From assembly GCA_045539475.1 (NCBI GenBank), contig JAZQFJ010000104.1:1-14412 (forward strand): a stretch of 14,412 nt of DNA, in the 5' to 3' direction. Position numbers and translations under genes: made by a program. Below are positions 6,102 through 10,852 of this stretch, in pieces. This DNA is from SIG480 sp045539475. Lineage in GTDB: Bacteria > Bacillota > Clostridia > Oscillospirales > JAAYXM01. Within the stretch, counting starts at the first letter, position 1; each line of letters starts with the position of its first letter. Under the pieces are notes generated by a model. That model made no database searches, was not told where the DNA came from, and saw nothing but the letters and a program-made list of their open reading frames with translations.

Positions 6102-6271
6102 TTAAATCCGTCTCTCGACGGAATAAATCTGCTAACGCAGATGAAATCACTTCGTGATGAAATCTTGCTCCGCAAGGATAGAAGACGGATTTAATTTCAT
6201 CTGAGGCTGAAAGACGAAGATTTCATCCAAACATGTTTGGATTTTATCGTGAGAGTAGCGAACGATTTCAT
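6102..6271. repeat. Nested palindrome cluster, MITE-like or structured RNA element
   Basis: An outer 12-bp perfect inverted repeat, TTAAATCCGTCT (6102-6113) and AGACGGATTTAA (6183-6194), encloses small hairpins ATCTGC-TAAC-GCAGAT (6127-6142), ATCAC-TTC-GTGAT (6146-6158) and CTTGC-TCC-GCAAG (6164-6176). A CCGTC-TCTC-GACGG hairpin (6108-6121) competes with the outer stem. Further on are an 18-bp perfect palindrome (6225-6242) and ATCGT/ACGAT arms (6246-6266). The short word ATGAAATC recurs between hairpins (6141, 6157) and as its complement GATTTCAT (6219, 6264). No ORF is credible across it. Confidence 0.55.
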
Positions 6272-6329
6272 TTAATTGAAGCCATCTAAACCATTTGTTA
6301 TATTTTGAGTGTTATTATAAAAAGTGCCT

Positions 6330-6372
6330 GAAAACTGCTTATTTCAAGGGAATTAAGCAGTTTTCTTTTTTT
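6330..6372 (+). terminator. Orphan rho-independent terminator
   Basis: A perfect 12-bp stem (GAAAACTGCTTA with TAAGCAGTTTTC), 12-nt loop, then seven T residues. No gene ends just upstream on this strand, so it appears to be left over from a deleted gene or element. Confidence 0.7.
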
Positions 6373-6384
6373 GTGCATTTCTTC

Positions 6385-6443
6385 TTATTTACCCTTATTT
6401 ACCCTTGCTTTTTCTTCTATTTACTGTCAAATCAACTGTCAAA
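6385..6443. repeat. Two pairs of short direct repeats
   Basis: TTATTTACCC occurs twice in tandem (6385-6394, 6395-6404; period 10), and ACTGTCAAA occurs twice with a 3-nt gap (6423-6431, 6435-6443; period 12). Short, helically spaced repeats of this kind resemble arm-type binding sites for integrases or excisionases, but the resemblance is only structural. Confidence 0.4.
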
Positions 6444-6478
6444 AAGGCTATCTGTGTTTAAATTACAGATAGCCTTTT
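6442..6478. terminator. Orphan 14-bp hairpin terminator
   Basis: A perfect 14-bp stem (AAAAGGCTATCTGT with ACAGATAGCCTTTT) and a 9-nt loop. The A-run on one side and T-run on the other would allow it to work in both directions. No intact gene ends here. Confidence 0.7.
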
Positions 6479-6483
6479 ATGTT

Positions 6484-6634
6484 CCTGTTTGTTTCTTGCC
6501 CCTCTTTTTCTTACCCTGTTATTTGCTTTGATTTAGGTTAGAGAGTGTAGCATTTCTGCTACATTATATTTTATAATTGCTTGTTTCCCTTTATAATCAT
6601 TATCAAGACAACAATAAATATTTTTTATACTTGA
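6484..6634. other. AT-rich non-coding spacer with one small hairpin
   Basis: The only structure I see is a perfect 7-bp hairpin TGTAGCA-TTTC-TGCTACA at 6546-6563. No coding region, promoter or RNA gene can be supported. Confidence 0.3.
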
Positions 6635-6820
6635 ATAGTTATTAAAAGAAAACTCAAAGCATTATGCAAGAGGAATTGGAGCATTGACCTAACATACCGA
6701 AGTAAGAAGATTAATGAGGTAACAAGAGAATGGATAAATTATTTCCGCATAGGTTCAATGAAAAACAAGCTTCATAAGATTGATGAACATCTGAGAACAA
6801 TAATAAGGGTGATAATATGA
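6635..6820 (+). pseudogene. Relic of a group II intron maturase/reverse transcriptase C-terminus
   Basis: A 61-codon frame between stops reads KRKLKALCKRNWSIDL, then KKINEVTREWINYFRIG, then MKNKLHKIDEHLRTIIRVII and a TGA. This is the maturase (domain X) region of bacterial group II intron proteins, where the family pattern is RKxKxLTxRxWxxxxxxRxxKxNExxxGWxNYFxIxxMKxxLxxxDEWxRRRxRxxIWKQWK. The TGA stands where the conserved tryptophan of IWK is expected. The reverse transcriptase core (about 400 residues) is missing upstream, no start codon or ribosome binding site is suitable, and no domain V/VI intron RNA is evident downstream. It is a dead fragment, trapped next to the xre gene, that marks past intron activity in this islet. 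Confidence 0.7.
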
Positions 6821-6837
6821 AAATTCATAAATATCAG

Positions 6838-7044
6838 TTACGTGTTCATTTTGGGATTGTTTGTTCTTTCAAGCAGATAATCCACAGATACATTAAAATA
6901 ATCGGCGAGTTTTATAAGCTCATTTATACCGGGTTCTCTTTCTCCTGTTTCATATCTGCTTATTGTGTTTTGATTCATGTTTAAATCTATGGCTAATTTG
7001 AGTTGAGATATCTTTTTCGACTTTCTTATTTCTTTTAACCTCAT
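6838..7044 (-). CDS. XRE-family transcriptional repressor (small HTH_3 protein)
   Basis: A 68-residue protein starting at ATG 7044 on the minus strand, with AGAGGTG 6-7 nt upstream; an in-frame GTG three codons earlier overlaps this site and is unlikely. It is almost entirely a Cro/CI-type helix-turn-helix: MRLKEIRKSKKISQ, then LKLAIDLNMNQNTISRYETG (recognition helix about 24-33), REPGINELIKLADYFNVSVD and YLLERT. There is no C-terminal sensor or protease domain, so any signal must act through another protein, or the repressor acts by dimer level alone. It is divergent from the SHOCT gene, and the gap contains two dyads that match each other, so it probably represses that promoter and perhaps its own. 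No convincing own promoter was found on the minus strand. Confidence 0.9.
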   Translation of the reverse strand: MRLKEIRKSKKISQLKLAIDLNMNQNTISRYETGEREPGINELIKLADYFNVSVDYLLERTNNPKMNT

Positions 7045-7056
7045 AGAAAACACCTC

Positions 7057-7085
7057 TTGACAATATTATCCCATAATGGTATAAT
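7057..7085 (+). promoter_or_regulatory. Promoter of the SHOCT/membrane protein cassette
   Basis: Perfect TTGACA at 7057-7062 and perfect TATAAT at 7080-7085 with 17-bp spacing. The strength of this promoter, together with operators over it, fits a tightly repressed, strongly inducible unit. Confidence 0.85.
7067..7083. promoter_or_regulatory. Operator O1 of the XRE repressor
   Basis: The dyad TATCCC-ATAAT-GGTATA lies between the -35 and -10 boxes and overlaps the -10. It differs from O2 by one base in the right half-site. The wider arms ATTATCCCAT/ATGGTATAAT (7065-7085) pair with one mismatch. Assignment to the adjacent repressor is inference. Confidence 0.65.
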
Positions 7086-7113
7086 ATAAATATCCCGATA
7101 TGGGATATTTATA
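7085..7113. promoter_or_regulatory. Operator O2 of the XRE repressor
   Basis: A 12-bp perfect inverted repeat, TATAAATATCCC and GGGATATTTATA, around a 5-nt centre, covering the predicted transcription start. Its core TATCCC-N5-GGGATA has the same spacing as O1 one and a half to two helical turns away, as expected for cooperative binding of a CI/Cro-like dimer. Confidence 0.75.
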
Positions 7114-7131
7114 AAAGCGGAGGGGATTTTT

Positions 7132-7785
7132 TTGTTAAACACAGATAAACTTAAGCAATTAAAAGAATTATTGGATATGGGAGCTATTTCCCAAGAAGAA
7201 TTTGATGCGCAAAAGATTACGCTTTTGCAAGAAGAGAAGCCTAAGAATAAAAATGTCGGGCTTATAGCTGTAATAACAATTGTTGTTATTATTTGTTTCT
7301 CGATTATATTTGGAGGTAGTTCGGAAGGTGGAGAAACACAGGAACAGTTGCAAACAGAGGAAGGTGTTCTTGTAAGCCCAATACCGCAAGAAAAAACTTC
7401 TGTGCCTGAAGAATTTGCAGGGATATGTCCTGTGGGAATCAGTTCGTCAATGTATGATAATATTATTGGTGCGACCGAAATTAAATGTACATTTAAGAAT
7501 AATACCGGTAAAGAAATCGCAGCGATTAAATTGTATTTTTCGCCGAGAAATGTTTACGGCGAAGAGGTAAGCACCCTTTTTACAACAAACGAGCTATACA
7601 CTGATGACGCTATTGCTGCAGGTGAATCTGCTTCGAAAAGCTGGCAATTATTAGATTCAGACATAAAGTCGGGCGATTTGTATGTTTACAGTGTGTACTT
7701 TTCAGATGGAACCGAGTGGGGAAGTAAAGATGCTTCAGTCAGCGACATAAAAAAGTATGCATATAAAACAGAAACAAAATATTGA
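7132..7785 (+). CDS. SHOCT-domain, single-pass membrane protein with an extracytoplasmic domain
   Basis: A 217-residue protein starting with TTG at 7132, supported by GGAGGGG about 7 nt upstream. Residues 5-32 (KLKQLKELLDMGAISQEEFD...) match the SHOCT motif, a short helical module often found at protein ends. Residues 42-60 are one membrane helix (VGLIAVITIVVIICFSIIFG), followed by a low-complexity Gly/Glu/Gln linker (61-95). Residues 96-210 form a beta-rich domain with CTFKNNTGKEIAAIKLYF, VYGEEV and YVYSVYFSDGTEWG, which reminds me of the DUF5780 type; that match needs a profile search. Lysines before the helix place the SHOCT part in the cytoplasm and the beta domain outside. It is the first gene under the operator-controlled promoter, 18 nt before the next gene. 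Function unknown; a sensory or envelope role is a guess. Confidence 0.75.
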   Translation: MLNTDKLKQLKELLDMGAISQEEFDAQKITLLQEEKPKNKNVGLIAVITIVVIICFSIIFGGSSEGGETQEQLQTEEGVLVSPIPQEKTSVPEEFAGICPVGISSSMYDNIIGATEIKCTFKNNTGKEIAAIKLYFSPRNVYGEEVSTLFTTNELYTDDAIAAGESASKSWQLLDSDIKSGDLYVYSVYFSDGTEWGSKDASVSDIKKYAYKTETKY

Positions 7786-7803
7786 TAAAAAGGAGGTGTG
7801 GAG

Positions 7804-8151
7804 ATGGAAAAAAGAAGTAAAGTTTTGTTGGTTGCGACTGCTTTGGCAACAATTTATGCAGTTTATTTGATTTCTTATTTCTTTGGAGAAACGGCTAACG
7901 CAGAAGGAGCGGAGGCTGTAGGCGGAGCGATTGCCACTGCATTAGTTATGCCGCATATGATAATGTTTTTGATTGGTGCGGTTTTTGGATGGATAGGTGT
8001 TTTGGCAAGAAAGAGCTGGGCTGCTTTGGTTGGCGCGATTTTGTACTCAGTAGGAACAATGTTCTTCCTGATGTATGCAATGTTTGGTGTTCCAATTTTA
8101 ATTTTAGGATTTATTGGATACAGCAAACAGAAAAAACTAAATAAGATATAA
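7804..8151 (+). CDS. Small multi-pass membrane protein of unknown function
   Basis: A 115-residue hydrophobic protein. ATG 7804 is preferred because AAGGAGGTG ends 6 nt before it; a GTG at 7798 overlaps the ribosome binding site. Predicted membrane segments are about 7-28 (VLLVATALATIYAVYLISYF), 42-66 (AIATALVMPHMIMFLIGAVF), 68-86 (LARKSWAALVGAILYSVG) and 86-105 (MFFLMYAMFGVPILILGFIG), with a basic tail SKQKKLNKI. I recall similar small membrane proteins next to SHOCT or lipoprotein-like genes in streptococci and clostridia, without a named function. It is co-transcribed with the SHOCT gene and closed by a strong terminator. The two may form a membrane complex, but this is inference from gene order. 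Confidence 0.7.
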   Translation: MEKRSKVLLVATALATIYAVYLISYFFGETANAEGAEAVGGAIATALVMPHMIMFLIGAVFGWIGVLARKSWAALVGAILYSVGTMFFLMYAMFGVPILILGFIGYSKQKKLNKI

Positions 8152-8155
8152 GCAA

Positions 8156-8187
8156 AACTCCCCGGACGAATTACTGTCCGGGGAGTT
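8156..8187 (+). terminator. Rho-independent terminator of the SHOCT cassette
   Basis: A perfect 12-bp stem AACTCCCCGGAC/GTCCGGGGAGTT with an 8-nt loop, starting 5 nt after the stop codon. The following sequence is only moderately T-rich (CTGTTATATT). Confidence 0.75.
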
Positions 8188-8232
8188 CTGTTATATTGGA
8201 AAAATTGAAAAAATGCCATAGGTTTTATGTAT

Positions 8233-8261
8233 TTGCCAAGTGGGGTAGGAATGAGTATAAT
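8233..8261 (+). promoter_or_regulatory. Promoter upstream of the chimeric LysR/TRIC pseudogene
   Basis: TTGCCA at 8233-8238, 17-bp spacer, TATAAT at 8256-8261. An AAGGAG ribosome binding site (8285-8290) and ATG at 8299 follow, so the leading part of the broken gene may still be transcribed and translated. Confidence 0.65.
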
Positions 8262-8298
8262 ATAGTATAGTGATAAGCTAAAAGAAGGAGCGGCACAT

Positions 8299-8807
8299 AT
8301 GACCATACAACAGTGTAAATATGTTTTGGAAATTGCAAAAACCGGCTCGTTCAGCGAAGCGGCAAAACAGTTGTTTATTCTTTCATATATAAATAGAAAG
8401 CATTTTGAGGGAATGAAAGAACGCATTGAAAAGATAAACAATGTGTTTGATGCAATAGGGTTATCTGCTTTTTCCGTCAGGGGGCAGAAATCGCATTTGA
8501 AGCGGGCTTTCACGGAAATATTATTCTGGTTGTTCTTATGGGTATGATAACCGGTGTGGGTGGCGGATTGTTTCGCGATGTGCTTGTTGATAAGACACCG
8601 TACGTTTTAAAAAAACACATATATGCTCTGGCATCGCTTGCGGGAAGCTTAATTTACTATATCGAAAGAGTTTATATCGGCAGTGATGTTGCGGGATGCA
8701 TCTGCGCGATGTCTGTGGTGTTTGTTATAAGGATGCTTGCAACACGATATCGCTGGAAACTTCCGAAAGTCCGTATGGAATGCGCAAAAACAGAAGAAAA
8801 AATATGA
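8299..8807 (+). pseudogene. Chimeric pseudogene: LysR regulator N-terminus fused to the C-terminal half of a TRIC (UPF0126) channel, frameshifted
   Basis: The first 27 codons read MTIQQCKYVLEIAKTGSFSE then AAKQLFI, the start of a LysR winged helix. From about codon 28 (near 8380) the sequence no longer looks like LysR and joins a membrane-channel segment: RKHFEGMKERIEKINN, VFDAIGLSAFSV, then after a frame change AEIAFEAGFHGNIILVVLMG, MITGVGGGLFRDVLVDKTPY, LKKHIYALASLAGSLIYYI and IRMLATRYRWKLP. These are the second repeat of the TRIC/UPF0126 family, with the GGG..RD signature. The first repeat, normally about 90 residues, is missing. A G5 run at 8480-8484 is where the reading shifts; one base appears to be lost there. 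The frame without correction ends at 8547; the channel frame ends at 8807. Neither half is likely to work. It reads as a deletion junction between two former genes. Confidence 0.75.
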
Positions 8808-8821
8808 CAGAAAGAAATTTC

Positions 8822-8848
8822 AAAAAAACTTCAAAAAAATTGAAAAAA
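8822..8848. promoter_or_regulatory. Phased A-tracts (UP element/bent DNA) upstream of the S10 promoter
   Basis: Three A-tracts, A7 at 8822, A7 at 8833 and A6 at 8843, are spaced 11 and 10 bp apart and end just before the -35 box at 8853. Helically phased A-tracts bend DNA and can act as an UP element for RNA polymerase. Confidence 0.6.
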
Positions 8849-8852
8849 GTGC

Positions 8853-8881
8853 TTGACATTGCCGTCGAATAATTGTATAAT
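8853..8881 (+). promoter_or_regulatory. Promoter of the S10 ribosomal protein operon
   Basis: Perfect TTGACA at 8853-8858 and perfect TATAAT at 8876-8881 with 17-bp spacing. The predicted start is near 8888, about 260 nt before rpsJ. No other promoter of this quality is seen before the right edge, so all of the S10 genes here probably share it. Confidence 0.85.
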
Positions 8882-8887
8882 ATTAGA

Positions 8888-9148
8888 GCGTCTGTATGGG
8901 CGCACTATGCGATGAAACGGGAGATTGCTGCATTTTGCAGGTAACTTCCGTGGAGTATGTCCGACAATCGGGCGGCAGGAAAGACTGTACAAATGCTTTC
9001 GACTTGCGAGGAAGCGCCTGCCGGAATTGGTAAAATCCCCTGATGCCAATGTCCGGCTTTTATAGTGTCCGTCGATGAAACACACGGATAAGTTGTGCAG
9101 GATTCCGCCGCACGCAGAAAACTACGTGCGTTTAAGGAGGAAAAAACA
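8888..9148 (+). promoter_or_regulatory. Structured leader of the S10 operon, candidate L4-type autoregulatory attenuator
   Basis: The leader has no credible ORF. It contains a compound hairpin at 8917-8951 (outer ACGGGAG/CTTCCGT with one wobble, inner CTGCA/TGCAG) and a strong stem at 9020-9057 (GCCGGAATTGG with CCAAT-G-TCCGGC, one bulged G) followed by TTTTATA, like a weak terminator. GGCAGG (8974-8979) can pair with CCTGCC (9017-9022), which overlaps the left arm of that stem, so the two pairings exclude each other. A last hairpin CGCACG/CGTGCG (9109-9130) abuts the AAGGAGG ribosome binding site. In E. coli the S10 leader is controlled by L4 through attenuation and translation; the same here is inference. 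Confidence 0.55.
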
Positions 9149-9466
9149 ATGGCAGCAATCAGTAAGGAAATGATTCGTGTCCGCCTCAAGGCTTATGACC
9201 ATCAGCTCATTGACCAGGCGGCAGAGCGTATCGTCGAAACTGCAAAGCGCAACGGCGCAAAGGTTTCGGGCCCGATTCCGCTCCCCACTTCCAAGGAGAT
9301 CATCACGATTCTCCGTGCGGTTCACAAATATAAGGACAGCCGTGAGCAGTTCGAGCGCCGCACACACAAGCGTTTGATTGACATTCTCAAGCCGTCGGCA
9401 GAAGCAGTTAAGGCTCTTATGTCCCTTGACCTTCCGGCAGGCGTTGAGATAGAAATCAAGCTCTAA
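9149..9466 (+). CDS. rpsJ: 30S ribosomal protein S10
   Basis: S10 is a small-subunit head protein that in many bacteria also acts as NusE in antitermination complexes. The 105-residue protein shows the family pattern: IRVRLKAYDHQLIDQAAERI, VSGPIPLPT, HKYKDSREQFERRTHKRL (the extended loop with the arginine cluster), and DLPAGVEIEIKL at the end. The start ATG at 9149 has AAGGAGG at 9134-9140; a longer frame begins upstream but has no ribosome binding site and lies inside the structured leader. It is the first gene of the operon and therefore the one nearest the regulatory leader. The residues MAAISKE before the conserved core are slightly longer than the usual N-terminus. Confidence 0.97.
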   Translation: MAAISKEMIRVRLKAYDHQLIDQAAERIVETAKRNGAKVSGPIPLPTSKEIITILRAVHKYKDSREQFERRTHKRLIDILKPSAEAVKALMSLDLPAGVEIEIKL

Positions 9467-9535
9467 GACAAGAAATGTACCATAGCTCTTTTAAATGCAG
9501 CGGAAGGGGCGCATGCAGTGTAAAGGGCGGGTCAC

Positions 9536-9553
9536 GTTGGCAGAGATGCCAAC
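9536..9553 (+). promoter_or_regulatory. GNRA-capped hairpin before rplC
   Basis: In the 112-nt gap between rpsJ and rplC, a 7-bp stem GTTGGCA/TGCCAAC is capped by the GNRA tetraloop GAGA and ends 11 nt before the AAAGGAGG ribosome binding site. The gap is by far the longest in this otherwise compact operon, so it may hold a protein-binding or processing site. No terminator or promoter is evident. Confidence 0.45.
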
Positions 9554-9578
9554 CAATAACCTTAAAGGAGGAAAATAT

Positions 9579-10211
9579 ATGCAAAAGGCAATCATCGGAA
9601 GAAAAGTCGGTATGACTCAGATTTTCGACGATGCAGGCAGGGTTGTTCCTGTCACAGTCATCCAGGCAGGTCCGTGCGCGGTTGTTCAGAAGAAGACTGT
9701 TGAAACAGACGGTTATGAAGCTGTTCAGCTTGGCTACGAAGACATTGCTGAGAAGAAACTCACAAAGCCTGAAGCAGGCCACCTCAAAAAGGCAGGCGTT
9801 TCGGCAAAGCGCGTACTTAAAGAGTTCAAGCTTGAAGGTACGGAGCTCAACGTTGGCGACGTTATCCGCGCCGATGTTTTCGCTGAGGGCGACGTTGTTG
9901 ACGTCACCGGCGTCAGCAAGGGTAAAGGTACTGCAGGTACGGTCAAGCGTTTTGGCCAGCATATGCAGAATCACACACACGGTGTCGGTCCTGTTCACCG
10001 CAGCGCAGGTTCCATGGGTGCTAACACAGACCCGTCAAGGGTTATGCCGGGCACAAAGCTTCCGGGCCGCATGGGTGCCGAGCAGGTAACGGTTCAGAAC
10101 CTCGACGTTGTCAAGGTTGACGCCGAAACAAACATGATTGCAGTCCGCGGTGCTATCCCGGGTCCCAAGGGTGGATTCGTGTTCATTCGCGACGCTGTCA
10201 AGAACGTCTAA
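9579..10211 (+). CDS. rplC: 50S ribosomal protein L3
   Basis: L3 is an early-assembling large-subunit protein whose loop reaches towards the peptidyl transferase centre. The 210-residue product begins MQKAIIGRKVGMTQIFDDAG and carries the conserved core GTVKRFGQHMQNHTHG with HRSAGSMGANTDPSRVMPG and KLPGRMGAEQVT, the last part being the long central loop with the glutamine normally methylated in E. coli. The start ATG at 9579 has AAAGGAGG about 8 nt upstream; a longer frame beginning at 9495 crosses the intergenic hairpin and lacks support. Rplc lies 112 nt after rpsJ and 20 nt before rplD, with translation likely independent from rpsJ because of this gap. Confidence 0.97.
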   Translation: MQKAIIGRKVGMTQIFDDAGRVVPVTVIQAGPCAVVQKKTVETDGYEAVQLGYEDIAEKKLTKPEAGHLKKAGVSAKRVLKEFKLEGTELNVGDVIRADVFAEGDVVDVTGVSKGKGTAGTVKRFGQHMQNHTHGVGPVHRSAGSMGANTDPSRVMPGTKLPGRMGAEQVTVQNLDVVKVDAETNMIAVRGAIPGPKGGFVFIRDAVKNV

Positions 10212-10231
10212 GCGAAAGGAGTTAGAAAGCT

Positions 10232-10852
10232 ATGCCTAAGGCAAACGTTTATGATATGACCGGAAAGCAGATCGGCGAGATTGAGCTTGCTGAGGCTGTG
10301 TTCGGCATTGAGCCCAACGAGGTTGCAATGCACGAAGCGGTTAAGAACCACCTTGCCAACTGCAGACAGGGCACACAGAGTACTCTTACTCGTGCTGAGG
10401 TTCGCGGTGGCGGCAAGAAGCCGTGGCGCCAGAAGGGAACAGGCCGTGCCCGTCAGGGTTCCATCCGTTCTCCGCAGTGGACACACGGCGGAATCGCACT
10501 CGGCCCGAAGCCGCGTGACTATTCCTACCGTCTTAATAAGAAGTATCGCCGTCTTGCTCTTAAGAGCGCACTCTCCGCTAAAGCGGCTGCAGGCGAGATC
10601 GTAGTAGTCGACAACCTCAATCTCTCTGAGATTAAGACAAAGTCGATGGTTGCGTTCCTCGGCGCTGTTGAGGCAAACAAGGCACTCGTTGTTACACCTG
10701 AGGTTTGTGAGAACGTTGTAAAGAGCGCTCGCAACATCCCTGGTGTCAAGACAACAACAGCTACTATTATTAATGTATACGACATCCTCAACCATGACAA
10801 GTTCATTGTTGACAAAGCAGCAGTAGAAAAGATTCAGGAGGTGTTCGCATAA
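10232..10852 (+). CDS. rplD: 50S ribosomal protein L4
   Basis: L4 binds 23S rRNA early in assembly and lines the exit tunnel by its long basic loop. In E. coli it also represses its own S10 operon. The 206-residue protein begins MPKANVYDMTGKQIGEIELA and includes the loop GGGKKPWRQKGTGRARQGS, RSPQWTHGGIALGPKPRDYS, and the C-terminal ANKALVVTPEVCENVV block. The loop residues are intact, so the exit-tunnel constriction should be normal. An AAAGGAG ribosome binding site precedes the ATG. The stop codon overlaps the next start by one base, so translation is coupled to rplW. If the leader upstream of rpsJ is an L4 target, this protein is the likely feedback regulator (inference). Confidence 0.97.
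   Translation: MPKANVYDMTGKQIGEIELAEAVFGIEPNEVAMHEAVKNHLANCRQGTQSTLTRAEVRGGGKKPWRQKGTGRARQGSIRSPQWTHGGIALGPKPRDYSYRLNKKYRRLALKSALSAKAAAGEIVVVDNLNLSEIKTKSMVAFLGAVEANKALVVTPEVCENVVKSARNIPGVKTTTATIINVYDILNHDKFIVDKAAVEKIQEVFA

Noticed and set aside
5886..6194. Plus-strand ORF of about 100 codons running from the tRNA into the palindrome cluster
   Set aside because: It begins inside the tRNA, crosses two transcription terminators and has no family resemblance.
6102..6271. Considered as a CRISPR array
   Set aside because: The hairpins differ in sequence and the recurring word is only 8 nt; there are no uniform repeats, unique spacers of constant length or cas genes.
6295..6531. Plus-strand ORF rich in Phe and Leu
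   Set aside because: It crosses two strong terminators and short repeats; its hydrophobic look comes from T-rich DNA.
7875..8513. Minus-strand ORF of 212 codons across the membrane protein gene and LysR fragment
   Set aside because: It runs through a perfect terminator hairpin and a promoter, and both plus-strand neighbours have better evidence.
8888..9148. Considered as a metabolite riboswitch
   Set aside because: No known riboswitch core was recognised, and the position before rpsJ favours a ribosomal protein leader.
8905..9189. Minus-strand ORF in the S10 leader with a signal-peptide-like start
   Set aside because: It overlaps the structured leader and the start of rpsJ and has no ribosome binding site; the apparent signal peptide is likely chance.
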